In this document: positions 51,561 to 63,090 of the stretch, piece after piece
Position numbering within the stretch: position 1 is the stretch's first letter
Layout: each line of letters opens with the position of its first letter
Assembly (NCBI GenBank): GCA_035582835.1
Contig: JAYKAV010001278.1
Span: 909,542-973,541, forward strand
Direction: 5' to 3'
Length of the DNA: 64,000 nucleotides
Source of the DNA: Phoebastria nigripes
Taxonomy: Eukaryota; Chordata; Aves; Procellariiformes; Diomedeidae
Position numbers and translations under genes: made by a program
Notes under the pieces: generated by a model
The model's input: only the letters and a program-made list of their open reading frames with translations
Told to the model about the DNA's origin: nothing
Databases searched by the model: none

Positions 51561-53752
51561 GAGTATGGTGCAGCACAATACAAGGTTTGCATGCGTGATG
51601 GATGTAACTTGATTTTTTTAGCTCTCGTTGCCAAGTTACAATAAACTGTTATCACAGTAGATGGTCTGCATTTAAATGGACGAAGATTCCACCTGAAAAG
51701 AGGCATACTGATGAAAACTGATAATATACTGATGTCTCTGAAGAGAGGAAAATAAAACAGAAAAACCCAACTTGTGAACAGGATAATTTTGTATTCTAGA
51801 CATTAGCCAGACAGGCTCAAAAATAGCTGTTCAGACCCCAGAGACTATGACATGTGCTACAGTAGCAAGTGACTAAGAGCTTGCATACAATAAATAGCTA
51901 CTAATTTAAAAATAAGTAGCATGAATATTATCAAGTGCTTAAAGACAGAATCACAATGATCTGTTGTCTGAATTGCACTTTAGAGTTACCTTCCCTGGAA
52001 ATAACCTGATACCCTTGCAGTAAGGTATCATAGCTAAATGCTAAGAAAAAAAAAAAGTAAATTAAAAAAAATGTACTGAAGTCTCTGCAATTGTTCAAAT
52101 GATTAGAAATAAACTTAAAGCATAATGCTGGTAAACGCTTTCCACTTTCATCAAGTGGAAAAATGTACCATATTCTGATGGAAAATGAGGTAGAATCCAT
52201 GCTGACACATCAAGCCATTGTCCTACCTCTTCCTCAAGTTCTGTACCAAAGTCCTTTAAGTTCTCTGAAATAAGAATCTGTTTTCCCTTAATCTATTTAA
52301 AAGATTGCGTGGAGGGGCAGTAACTAAGGGGAGTGTCTATTACTGCCATCTTTGAGTTCATTCCAAAAATATTCATGCTGGGTCAACAGACTGTGGGTCT
52401 TGGTGACTACCTGGAAGCTGACTGGTGTTCGGTGTTAACTGCTGATACCTGTTTGGTCATCTCTGTAGGTGTGATCAATGTGGGACCTGACATCATCTTT
52501 GAATAGAGATTTCTTTTCATAGCAATAACGTCAGGCCAGTTCTTTGCGGGTTTAAAAGTCAACTCTTAATAAACTGATTGCCAGTACACAGGAGGTCTGA
52601 ACAAATGGAATGTGTAAGATATTGCAGCAAAATACTGTATAACATATAAGAAACATAGGTTCCTCCAGTTACAATTGCAATACTTTCCACAGTACAGAGA
52701 ACATGTAAACTAAACCAAATGTCTTCACTGCAGTTAGACCATTAAAGATCCAAAGGTAAGATTGTGCGATTCTGCAATATGCACTAGCTAGTCTGATATT
52801 CTGTTTATAGATTTAGAAAAGCATGATGCTGGGTTAATTTTAAAGGTGTCACTCTCTGAAGCAAGCCATTTGGTAAAAAGCATTGGATTGACAGAAATCA
52901 AGCTGTAGACGTTCAGTGAAATCTTTTCATTAAAATCACAACTAAAACCTGTCAATCAGCCCCAGCAGAAACCTGCTTAGATAACTCTCCTTGAAATACT
53001 GTACCTCCTCAGAAAATGGAAGAAGGGAATTTTGCCAGGATTTCAGAATTGGGAGAAGAAGCTTCTCCCTTTACTTTAAATTGCTGTGCCACAAACACGT
53101 ACTGTCCTTGCAAAAACCCTCCTGCAACACTGAGTTTTTGATTCACAGCAGAAAAAGCACAGAGAGGAATGGAGACAGAGTATGTAGTGCAGCGCTGCCT
53201 GTGCTTCAGCAGACTTGTTCTGGTGGTTTCAGTGAGCACTACTTTTGAAAAGCCTGAAAATGGATCATATCTATATGATCCTACGAGAATCCCTCAGAGG
53301 GAGGGGAAATGACAGGGAAGCGTTTCTGTGGACTGTGGAATTTCAACTCATTAAAGTGATGAAACAACTGCCGTGGGAATGAATCCGCATGGAGTCCATG
53401 ACGGACGCCTCATATGCTATGTTCCCAGCAGCAGAACACAAAAGCGTGCCTGATCATTTAGCAATATTGAGAAGCTTCTTGTATTCACAGGAGCAAGTGG
53501 TAGTGCTGCCATAAAAGTTCCATTAAGGGGAGAAAATGCAGTCACTAGGCTATATTTTGACCTGCCGTCTCTCCCCCCGGGCATAGCTGGGTGGCATGCA
53601 CAGGGTTAACACCAGAAAGGCACACTGGTGGCACGTAATGCCAGGTGTTCAGACACCCACCGAAATAGTTCCAGTGCCAGCTTTTGTCCACAGCTTGGCA
53701 CCCTCAAAGTGTTGGGCGGCTTTAGGGTAAAAAAGACTTTTAAATCTCTTAC

Positions 53753-53837
53753 CTTGGTCTAGTCCAGTGTAGCTTTTTGGTTGTTCTCCGTCCACTACCA
53801 GAAAAAGAGAAATTAATGCCAGATTCCAGTGAGTCAT
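53753..53837 (-). CDS. Candidate first coding exon with signal peptide, product unknown
   Basis: On the minus strand an ATG at 53837-53835, with A at -3, opens a frame that begins MTHWNLALISLFLVVDG. This has the form of a secretory signal peptide: short polar start, hydrophobic core of about ten residues, small residue near the likely cleavage site. After 28 codons plus one base it meets AAG|GTAAGA (boundary 53753/53752), a near-ideal splice donor. That would be a phase-1 exon, common after signal-peptide exons. An in-frame ATG further upstream at 53921 is less convincing because it places the hydrophobic segment inward. The exon lies at the edge of a CpG-richer, purine-rich patch that could be its promoter or 5' UTR. 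I cannot assign it to a family. Chance occurrence of a hydrophobic frame next to a donor remains possible. Confidence 0.35.
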
Positions 53838-53839
53838 CC

Positions 53840-54120
53840 TAAATGACAGAGTAGGCTCACGCTTTGCACCGGCTGCTGGCTGCCTCCGCTGTGTGACAGC
53901 TGCCGGCTGGCTGGGGAACAAGCGTGTCCCATTCTGCAGCCTGCGGCAGGGGGAGAGGGGAAGGCAGCGCTGGGGAGAGGAGGTGGGAGAGAAAGCCGGA
54001 GAGAGGGACCAAAAGAGAGAAGAGAGAGGCAGAGGCAGGAATATACCATGTGGCTGCGTGCTCCCCTTCTCTGCCTGGTGCTCAGCCTCGCAACGCTGCC
54101 GAAAAGTTACTTTTTAATAT
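53840..54120. promoter_or_regulatory. GC- and CpG-richer patch, possible promoter
   Basis: This is the most GC-rich stretch of the window, with roughly ten or more CpG dinucleotides in about 220 bases, whereas CpG is rare elsewhere. It includes a purine-rich tract (about 53945-54040) with several G runs of three to five. It lies between two divergent signal-peptide-like starts, 53837 on the minus strand and 54048 on the plus strand. A weak CpG-island promoter, possibly bidirectional, is a reasonable inference. No TATA box or defined start site was identified. Confidence 0.4.
54048..54107 (+). other. Candidate signal-peptide-like start, product unknown
   Basis: An ATG at 54048 in good context (ACC immediately before it) opens a frame starting MWLRAPLLCLVLSLATLPKS, which has the charge and hydrophobic profile of a signal peptide. 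The frame runs on to a stop at 54267-54269 without a recognisable domain. No good donor lies shortly after the hydrophobic segment, the best being weak GTTACT or GTGATG sites. It therefore ranks below the opposing minus-strand candidate and may be fortuitous within GC-rich DNA. Confidence 0.2.
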
Positions 54121-54269
54121 GTGATGCACTCTCTGATTTCAGAGCCTCCCCACTCCTGCCCTCTTTTCGGTCTATGCCCAGAGGAACTTCTCAGCATTTC
54201 GGCGATTACATTATCATCTCTCTGTTTTGGAGGCTGGCGTGGATGCTGTGCACAGAATATGTTGAGTAA

Positions 54270-57200
54270 CGGAAGTCTGTCTTGTGGCTGTGTGAAAAGC
54301 AGCACTTTTGGTTTCTTGCAGCAATTTTATAGGTTGTTTATCCAAGAGTGGGAAACCAAGGGCAGGGCGGTAATTCTGGAATCAGAGGAAAAAAAAATAG
54401 AAAAAAGATGTTGGGGAGCACATAATCGTATACAAGATTGTTGGGGAGGAAATAATTCCTGAAATAATTCTCAAGAGGCAAAAGCAAAAAACAAGCCGTT
54501 GGAGTGGGTAACATTGCACTAAATGGCAGAAATTTCTCTGGGGAAACACTGCTAGTTTCTAATTGCCCTGAGTCTCCAAAGTACAGTTTAATCATTTCAT
54601 TACACTCACACCCCTTGTATGCTTATGTTTGTTTATACACATATTTTTTTTCAGAAACTAGTACAGGTCAGCTTCACAANAGTTGGTGATTGCTGTAAAT
54701 ACTTTAGTGTCACTGGGAAAAAGGAAGAAGTCTTTAGGTTCCCATTGTTGGCTAACTAGTTCTTGGCCTCTATCAAAGGGTAAGTCAGGAAGGCTTTTGT
54801 GGGCTTTTGAAGGTTCTTTATTAAAATATTTGTAGCAGGATCTTAAGAAAATCAAAAGTGCTACTACCTCTGTGTCAAGCTATGTTCAGATGCTCTGAAT
54901 ATTTGTCAAATTCATCTGTGACTATAAAGGGTGGTGTTTCATATTTTATATTCTTGCAGTGTGAATGTGAGTGGATGGTCTTTAATCCTGATTAATTGGC
55001 ACAAAATTCCCAAAGAAAACTAGGGTAAGAAATAAGAAATAACAGCATAAAGGTGGAAAAGCTAAAATATGTATGCAGTCTTGATTAGAAAACTGGATGT
55101 ATGATAGTTTCACATCTACTCCAAATGATTGTACCAGTTAAATATCCATTAGGTGTTCTGCCTGCGTTTCCCTCTGCAGAGTACAGAATGATGTTTTCTT
55201 CTTTTCTGGTGTTATTGGCTAGGGGGATCATCCTGTGAGAATGAGATATGAGCTCTTCAGATCTTTTTTTTAACATTTGATTTAATTATATATATAATTC
55301 TGATTTGCTAAAGGTACTAGGGATTTACCAGACTCGTAAGTCATAATGAAGCAGAACAGCAGCTCATATTCAAGAGCTTATGAAATGTTTCCTTAGGCTT
55401 ATTGCAGGCAAAATCATATTTTGGTTTTTTTTCCCTGTAAATTTGAACCACCACGGCAACTTTTTTTTACCCTTAAATTTCCACATCTAACGTGGCGTGG
55501 TGTCATGAACAGGATATACCTGTGAGCCATGAGCTGCTGTAGAGTGTGAGGAGCTTTCTCCTTCAGCCTGTGAATGAACAGCATGAAGAATATCCACAAA
55601 AGTGTTTAATTTGAACTCCCTGTGGACATCAATTCATTAGGAGAAATAGGGCTTTGGTACCATTGTGTAGTGACCATGGAGAAGTGCATCATCATGGAGA
55701 ATCATCTGTGTGTAAGATGTCTATCCAGAATTCCTCCAGGTCTCTTAGAAGTCAACCAGAATTGTACGTGAATTCAGGATTAGCTGTGTAGTAGACCTCA
55801 ACTGAAAAATGGTTGAGTGGGAGAAGAAAAGGGCTTTGTGCCATGGAGTACATCTGCTGTAACAAGGACTCTGCTTCAGACACCCTATATGGTACTGGAG
55901 TTGTCCCTTAAGATTCTGTACTGTTGGGAAGACTCAGTGTGGAGAGGTAACGTAGGGACAGGTCTNAATGACACAGGGCATCACAAAATAATTAAACACG
56001 TTTGTCTGAAGTGACACACAGTGGTGGATGAAGCTGGGTGTCCGTGGTAGGGTGGGAGCGCAGAGAGATGTCCAGGGGTGTCTAGAGCCAGGTCTGAAGG
56101 TGTGCTGGGAGCCTGGGGTGCTGACACGTAACCACAAACAGGTTGAGGAACAACAGTGTAATGGATGCTTGTCCTTGGATATGAAACTGAAGCTGGATTA
56201 ATTATCTGCTGATGTAGATTAATATTTTGTAACAGTATTCTCCTAAGCTTTAATAATTCCTTTAGTAAAATTGGTCTAATTTCTTCCACACTGGTTGTTT
56301 CCCTTCTGTCCGCTTGGTATTGCATAGAGGATGCTCAGTAACCACGTGAACTCTGTCTGCGGGTGTGAACCTGAGCTCCATGTTTTGAAGAGACCTTGAG
56401 TTAATTGAACTCGTTTGTTATTGTTGCCAGTATCACCTGGCAAAACAATCACACATACATATATGTTTCTGCCTGCATAACTGATGTTTCTGTAGTGAGA
56501 AGTTGGCTGCTTACTCAGACATTTACTGATGGAGAAGAAATGAAGCAGGTGGATATAATCAATTGTTGTCTTTTTTAGAGCAATTAGAGTGACTGTAATT
56601 GACATTCATGCATGTCCGGAGAACCACAGACTAGGTAGATTATTCTGTAGTACAGTTCATTCTACCTTTCACATTGATAGAAATGTCACTATATTGCCAA
56701 CTCATGTTCCTATCAACAAGACATGAATATTAATATCAAAATGAACATGAAAAATGTTTTAAAAGTAGGAAGGACTCACTTAAAATCTTTCTTTCTTTCT
56801 ATAGCCTTGTCCTTTAAATCCCTGAGGGGATACTGTATTAGGTCTTTGCAAATTCTGTTCTCCATTGAAATTTGACCCAATGTGAGAGGTTAAGGAAGAA
56901 TAGACCCAGTTTGTCCCCTCTTTGGCTGGGAGGATTGCTACTACTGTTTTGGCAATGAATGTTTGTATCAGAGTAGCAATATGGAGTAAATTCTAATTCC
57001 AATTACACTTGTACAGCTTGATACTACAAGAGCTGCATGAGTAAGACTCTTTCTCAGACGTCTATTTATTTTTTTTAGTGGTACCCATGATTTTTTGTAA
57101 AAGCACTAGCTGATGACAGGAATGTTCTGGAGAGGATGGTTGACATCCTTCTTGGGAGCTGATAGTGAGGATTTGGGTATGCCAGAATAGTCCTTAGGAT

Positions 57201-58714
57201 ACCAATTGCCGAAATAATTGGAAGTCTTTGCTCCAGAGATAATGAGCAGGTCAAGAATTATATTAAATTGTAAGTCAGAAGTTGGCAGGATTGCGTACAA
57301 AAACTTGTAGTGCAAGCACATTTGTCTGTAGCTGCCATAAAGCCCAGGCTGCCTGGGGAAGCTGTGACATCTGTATCATTGCAGTATTCAAAACCAGTTC
57401 AGGCAAACACAAGAGGGCATCCAGAAAAGAGAATGTACTTTTACTCTGAGTACGGCTGCTGTGATTTTCTTTCCCATGTGCAAAACAGTCACTGAATATA
57501 CGAATGGAATGAGGTCAGAGCCGGTCCTTTTCCTTGATGTCATTGAATGCAACAAAATCACTTGATTGTAGGATCACATTTTGGACTGTTTAGTTTTAGC
57601 TTTCGAGTAGCTGGGCACCTTCCAAGAAATTACTGAAATCTCTGGAAACCAGTGGTTTTCCTGAGTTCTTCTGAAGCAATATAAGCCATGTACTTATTTC
57701 TTACTCTTCCTNATCCAAGTTATTATTGCTTCTCAATTTCATCCCTTCACACCTCTTTGTCTTCAGTTGCAATCAAAGAGAGAACAAAGCATTTTATTTT
57801 TTTTATTTTGCCTTTTTCTTCCAAAGGCATATTCTTTTGTGTTTAGTCGCAGTTAAGACTCCATCTGAAGTTACACAAATCAAAATTTTGCACTTCAATC
57901 TGGGTGCTGAAAAAATTGTTATTTTAAACTCCAGTAAAAAATTCCAAGCATTGGTCCTGCTATATCTCCTCTCACAAGCATTATTTTGAGGTTGAAGTAA
58001 TGGAGTTTGAGTTCTGGAAAGTGATATAGACTTGAGAGAAATTTTAACCTCGACTGTTAAGGGCAGACCTACTCCAGTGATGATCTGCTAGATACAGAAA
58101 TCATTGATTTACAAAGTACAATTCCAGAGTGCAAAACCATTACAAAAGTTGTTTGGGGTTTTTTTGTCAATACTCAGTTTGCAGCCTGAAGTATTACATT
58201 TGATGTTAGAAATGTATTTATATTCAAGAATCTGAACTTACTCTAACACCAGTATTTCTTGAATGGCAGCTATTATATCCATAAAGTTATTCATATGAAA
58301 AACTATGATTTTTAAACCAGTGAAATAAATGTTATGAATGAGTGCTTCAGCTGAGAAGATGGCTGTACACAACTGCCATTGGCTATAGGTAGAACTCTGG
58401 GTTTCTGCTTACTTTTTAAATATGAGGAATGACATTGAGGGAAAACACAAATGGGCCATGTAACAAAGAAAGAGGACTTTTATTTACAAGGTCTGTAGGT
58501 AAATAAGCTGTAATATTAACTGGTAAGAATACTTCATGATTGCTGGAGCTGACTGAAAAGCTGAAGTTTTTCTTTCTTACGAAACTGGTAAGATAAAAAA
58601 AATCTCCATTTTTGAAAAGATTGAAATTTTTTAAAATCATAATTTAGAAAAAAGGCACTGCATTGGATCTATTTCATTCCTATACCACAATGCAGCTAAA
58701 CTTATGCAGGTTTT
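54270..58714. other. Unique sequence, no gene confirmed
   Basis: No repeat family is recognised apart from a (CTTT)n tract at 56.79 kb and a short TA-rich stretch near 55.29 kb. A minus-strand frame of 114 codons at 55981-56325 has a protein-like composition but lacks clear splice sites (see findings). The 56.02-56.13 kb portion is G-rich on the plus strand. Single N calls occur at 54680, 55966 and 57712. Confidence 0.55.
56787..56800. repeat. (CTTT)n microsatellite
   Basis: Three to four CTTT units. Confidence 0.75.
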
Positions 58715-58995
58715 GCCTGCACTGTCTCTGAATACTCCAATGGTATGGATTTCTCAGTTGCCCCTGGCAACCTATTCCAGTAGTTCATTATTTTTGTTGT
58801 TAGAAAGTTTGGGGTTTTTTTTTTTCCTGATGTCTCATGCAATGCTTCATCAAAATACATTAACCATCACTTTTTGTCGTAATCATGAAGAAGGGGAGCT
58901 GACTAATCCCTTCCTTTTTCTGCAGCAGCTTTTTAAGCAATTGTTGTGTCTGCCCACGTCTCATCTTCATGAGGTGAGCAACCCATCTCTGAAAA
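58715..58995 (-). mobile_element. CR1 LINE fragment, highly diverged
   Basis: On the plus strand 'ctctgaatactcc', then 'tggcaacctattccagtagt', 'tttttcctgatgtctcatgc', 'catgaagaaggggagctgac' and a final stretch resembling the 'aaggtctcccctgagcctcc' region follow the order and spacing of a reversed CR1 3' region. The identity is clearly lower than in the copies at 7.6 and 32.7 kb, and the 3' terminal octamers are missing. It is an old fragment with no coding capacity. A T run near 58814-58826 lies inside it. Confidence 0.8.
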
Positions 58996-59670
58996 CATTT
59001 GCCTCTCACTATATTGTCACATGAGAGGATACTTTAGAAAACAGGTGGATGGTCTTCCTGCAGAGTGTTCAAGTGAACTTAATTCTGTAGGGCTGTATCA
59101 GTGAATCAATATCCTGAGCATCAAGGAGATGATCTCGGGTTTCTAAAGCAATAGCCTTGATATATAACATGCGCTCAATGATTTTACATGAGTAAAATGT
59201 AAAAAATGAGGGTTTCATTTTCAAGAGCCCTTGAAAACAGATTTTCTATTGTATTTGTAATACTGTAGCTTAGTTCAGTTGCAGTTTCCATTGTGAAACA
59301 ATGTTTTGGTGTCTGAAAAATTCCTGAAAAAAAATCCCCTTGATTCAGTTGTTGTTTAAGGACTTGAGCCCTAATTTTTTTTTTTTCTTCTTTCTCTNTT
59401 GAATTGTGACAAAAAATATTTTGGTCATTGTTGCTTTTAGAAGACTTTTGCAGTCTAATTCATATATGATTATGGAACCAAAACTCTCAACATTTACCTG
59501 TAACTGAGAAAGATGCAAAACTCAAAGGCTGAAAATTCTTTAACAAAATATTTTTTACACTGGAAAATTAACAGTCCGTTCAAATGCTAGGCTAGCAGGA
59601 CTTTTTTCCACTTCTTTCCTCCTCCTTTCCCAATGGAAATGTGTCTGTTTTGGTAAAATTTCTGGAACAG

Positions 59671-59711
59671 TTCATCCAGATGAATGAAAATTCATCTCAG
59701 ATGAATGAAAG
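59671..59711. repeat. Tandem duplication of a small palindrome
   Basis: Two adjacent units of 20-21 bp (59671-59690 and 59691-59711) each contain TTCATC and its reverse complement GATGAA separated by two or three bases, and share the 13-mer CAGATGAATGAAA. The duplication is nearly exact, so it is fairly recent or preserved. Confidence 0.75.
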
Positions 59712-62700
59712 ATTCAGATCCAGCCGGTATTTGTGGTTAAGACTCTTCTCAGAAACCAACTTCAAATTTGTGCCTTAAACTGAATGACAAAGAGACTGTC
59801 CCTGACTCAGAGGAGTTGGGAAGTGTGCTGTATCAAGTGTTATTCCAGATTACTAAACTGTCTTTGTTTTAGATTGCCATAGAACCCAAATAAATTTGAA
59901 GTTTAAAAAAAACCCCAAAATCCAAGAAGTTTGTGGCTGACAAGGGAACAGATAGTTCTGTATAAAGGGGTATTTATGCGGGTTCGGAGATAAATTGGAT
60001 GCCTTTCCTCAGCAGCACACTTCAGCTTTATTCTTATTCGAGGCTGGTGTGAGCAATTGTCTACTGTTTATTCAAAAGCATTAAAAGTGCCCTGTGGCAA
60101 GTGCACTCATACTGAGGTATACTCAGACTGGTATTTGGGTAGTGCTAACTGTTCCAGAAACTTGGGGTTGCTCAAATCGGGTGCTCAAAATTGGAAATCG
60201 TACATCTCATTTCCTTTTTATGTAACATTGATACAATCCTATACACAAAGACCTTTCTCTAAAATCTTAGTGCTCTCCCTAAAACATTGTGGAAGCATCT
60301 CTCTCAACCCCAGACTAGCAAGACTGATCTTTCACTTTGAATCTTTCTCAATTGATGTAGTGTGGGAAGAGATTCAGAAGGAATTAAAATTGCAATTTTT
60401 TTGTTTTGTTAATGAAATCAGTTTGTTTCAATGAGAGGAATATAGTTATATTTTAGAATAAATTGTTCAGAGCCTTGAAAGTCCAAGTAATTGGTATCCG
60501 CTGTTAGCAAAGTATTTACATACTTGTACCCCAGAAAAACTAGTTAATAATCTGCTATTTGCTTATCTCCCCGATGGATAAAGCTTAGAAAATGCAGCTT
60601 GCTTCACTGAACTGGCTTTTGTTGCTGGCAGAATTGGTACTTGGTGCCACGCCAGTTCGCTTTTGTAGGGGAAGGTAGTAACACAGTCTTGCCTGGCACG
60701 GTAGCTATTTTGGGCTCTAGGGGTAATGAGAGGTTAAAAAGTGTGAAGAAGGGTTCCAGCTACCTGGTTTTGATAGCCCATGCATCCCAGAAATTTAATT
60801 ACGTATTAATGTCTGTTTTCTGTGCTATTAATGTTGTGAAATGGTCTGTGAGGGAGATGGTCTCAATTAGCCCTTGCATTAACATTTTGTCATTAATGTG
60901 TGTCAGTATTGATGCTTTTAATTGCATAAGACTTGCGGAGAGCTCCAAGTAATCACACAGGGATGCCCAATTTGACTGAAGTCTAGCCTCTGAGGTCACA
61001 GCAATAAAGAACAGTTGGGTTTGGTTTTTAAAAAAAATCCAGAAATACGGCAACCAGTGGAAGGAGATATTCTATTTTTACAACACGAGGAGTGTTTTAG
61101 AGACAGCTATTATTTCTAAGTAAACCTTTCCTCTTTAATGATAGAGAAACTATCTGTGACTTGTTTTTTAAAATCTTAGGAAACTTCAGCTCAGTTTTCT
61201 TGTCTGCCCTTCATTTCTTTTCTGTTGACTCTCTTCCAGTGGCTCAGCCTTTTAAAGATTTCCTGCCTTCCTGTTGGATACCCAATCCATTATGCAACAC
61301 AGTGACAGAATAGCCTAGTCACCATGACATCATGCTCAAGGGTCAATATTTTTAATATAGGTAAAATTTAAGTGAAAATTTTTAGTGCTAAATGATTCTA
61401 TTTTCATCTGCTTAAAATCTCCTGATTTTGGAACAGGAAGCACAGGACTGTGAAAAGGATCTGCTTGGTGCATGGGATATCATAGAATTAGTTTTATGTA
61501 TTCATTAAAGATGTGATTTTTTTCAACCTTACAGAATAGATTTATTGAAGTCATGGCAATATAAGGTTTTTGTTTTTAGGGGAAAGTATTTGTTTGGAAA
61601 GTTTCACCCTGTTAAATTATATCTAATTTCCCCTAAATCTATCTGTTTTCCCTTGAATTTTACATATTACTGAAGCTAGACTATGTAGTTTGCATTTTCT
61701 TAACATGTTCTTTATTAAATACAGTTTACTATGTTTTCTCTTCTCTAGCCATGTAATACCAGACTAGATCAGTTAACATTATTAGAAAACCTGGCTTATG
61801 CATTTACAATGTCACATAGTTCCTTTGCAATCTGAGCTGGAGGTCATCCAGTCCCCAGTTACCCTCATGCTTCTTTTCTGAATTTTGCTTCCACATCAAT
61901 GTGGACGTTTCCATTTCAGTACACAGATGCTTCAACTTCTGTTTCATCAGTCTTGTATGGAAAAAAGGCAAAGGATTTATTTAACTTTTCCTGGTCATCT
62001 TCCAAATATGTGACCACTGCTATTTGTTTCAATATAATTTCCAAATTTTAACTAGCTTGACTTTCAATGATTCTTACCTCTATTACAGCAATTTTTAAAA
62101 TATATTTTATTCATCCCTACTTTTTTTGACATCCAAAGTGTACCATTCTTCCTTTATGTCTGAAGTAACTTGCTCCACCCAAGAATATTTTCCAGTCTAA
62201 GCCTGTTCTTCACCAAAGCCAGTCTAAAAAAAGCAAAGAAATTTGTTGGCTACAACATCGATAAATATCTGGACTATCACACCCCCTCTCCCCCGAAAAT
62301 TAGTCTTCCAGAATAACACAAATCCTGCTTCTTTTTGTCTCTCTAGTAACAATACAAAGATTTCTATGTGTTATATTAAATCCTGATGATATGTAATACT
62401 GTCTCAATTTTCCTCCAGAACCACCTCTTTATAATCATTCCCTAAAGGGATATTATATAAATTGACTCTGTTTTATCCATACTGTGGCTTTACCATGAAT
62501 GCTACCTCATTCTTAATGTACAGATCTGTTATGCTCACTTAATCTTTTCTTCCATGCAGCACACATTTGTTAACTCTATATCTGTTTGGTCCTTCAGAAC
62601 TTACTCTCAATCCTCTGCTTTTGTTGCCTTGTTCCCCACTCTTGCACATGGTATTTCAGTGCGCCTTAGTCCCTTTCAGTAGCGAGCACTGTGTTCTCAC

Positions 62701-63066
62701 CAGTGTTAGTTCAATCTTTATTGCCATGCACAACATGGCTAGGCGTAAGTCTCAGTGTACCTATTACTGAAATACATTTTGGTTTTGTCTGGATGATGTG
62801 AAATAATGTTGCATAAAATTTTAGAAGTATTAATTAAAGGTAACTCTCAAATAAAGAGTAGATGCCTGTTTTAACAAATAAAGAATCAGTTTAATAAATG
62901 TTAGGATTATCAGTAGCAGTTTAGACAGGCTACTTATCAAGGACAGCCACTCTTCCTTGACATAGGAAGGATACGGGTGTGGGAAAAGGTTCATTTATTG
63001 ATTTTTAAAGCTAGAGAGTTAGAGAGACAGTAGTATAAAATGCCAGTTGTTGTTGTGGTTTGGTGG

Positions 63067-63090
63067 TTTGTTTTGTTTTGTTTTGTTTTA
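63067..63090. repeat. (TTTTG)n microsatellite
   Basis: Four to five TTTTG units preceded by a G/T-rich lead-in containing TTGTTG and GGTTTG. Confidence 0.85.

Larger units (their letters stand above)
33711..53500. other. Mostly unique sequence with scattered lead features, no confirmed gene
   Basis: This 20-kb stretch has no confirmed exon. It holds the unassigned minus-strand frame at 35.18-35.38 kb, an RFX X-box-like palindrome at 38.19 kb, homopolymer runs (poly-A 34.8 kb, poly-G 38.1 kb, poly-C 39.7 kb, poly-T 40.1 kb), short AACC, GAAA and TA repeats, a small hairpin at 48.2 kb, a tRNA-like remnant at 49.8 kb and CNE-like stretches at 34.4-34.8 and 51.35-51.56 kb. The paired protein-like frames at 45.7-46.3 kb are noted under rejected items. 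Confidence 0.55.

Noticed and set aside
58704..59024. Plus-strand open frame of 106 codons
   Set aside because: It coincides with the third, diverged CR1 fragment.
60057..60434. Longest open frame in the window (125 codons, plus strand)
   Set aside because: No recognisable domain, no splice signals and a composition like its surroundings. A frame of this length is expected by chance in 64 kb of six-frame sequence.
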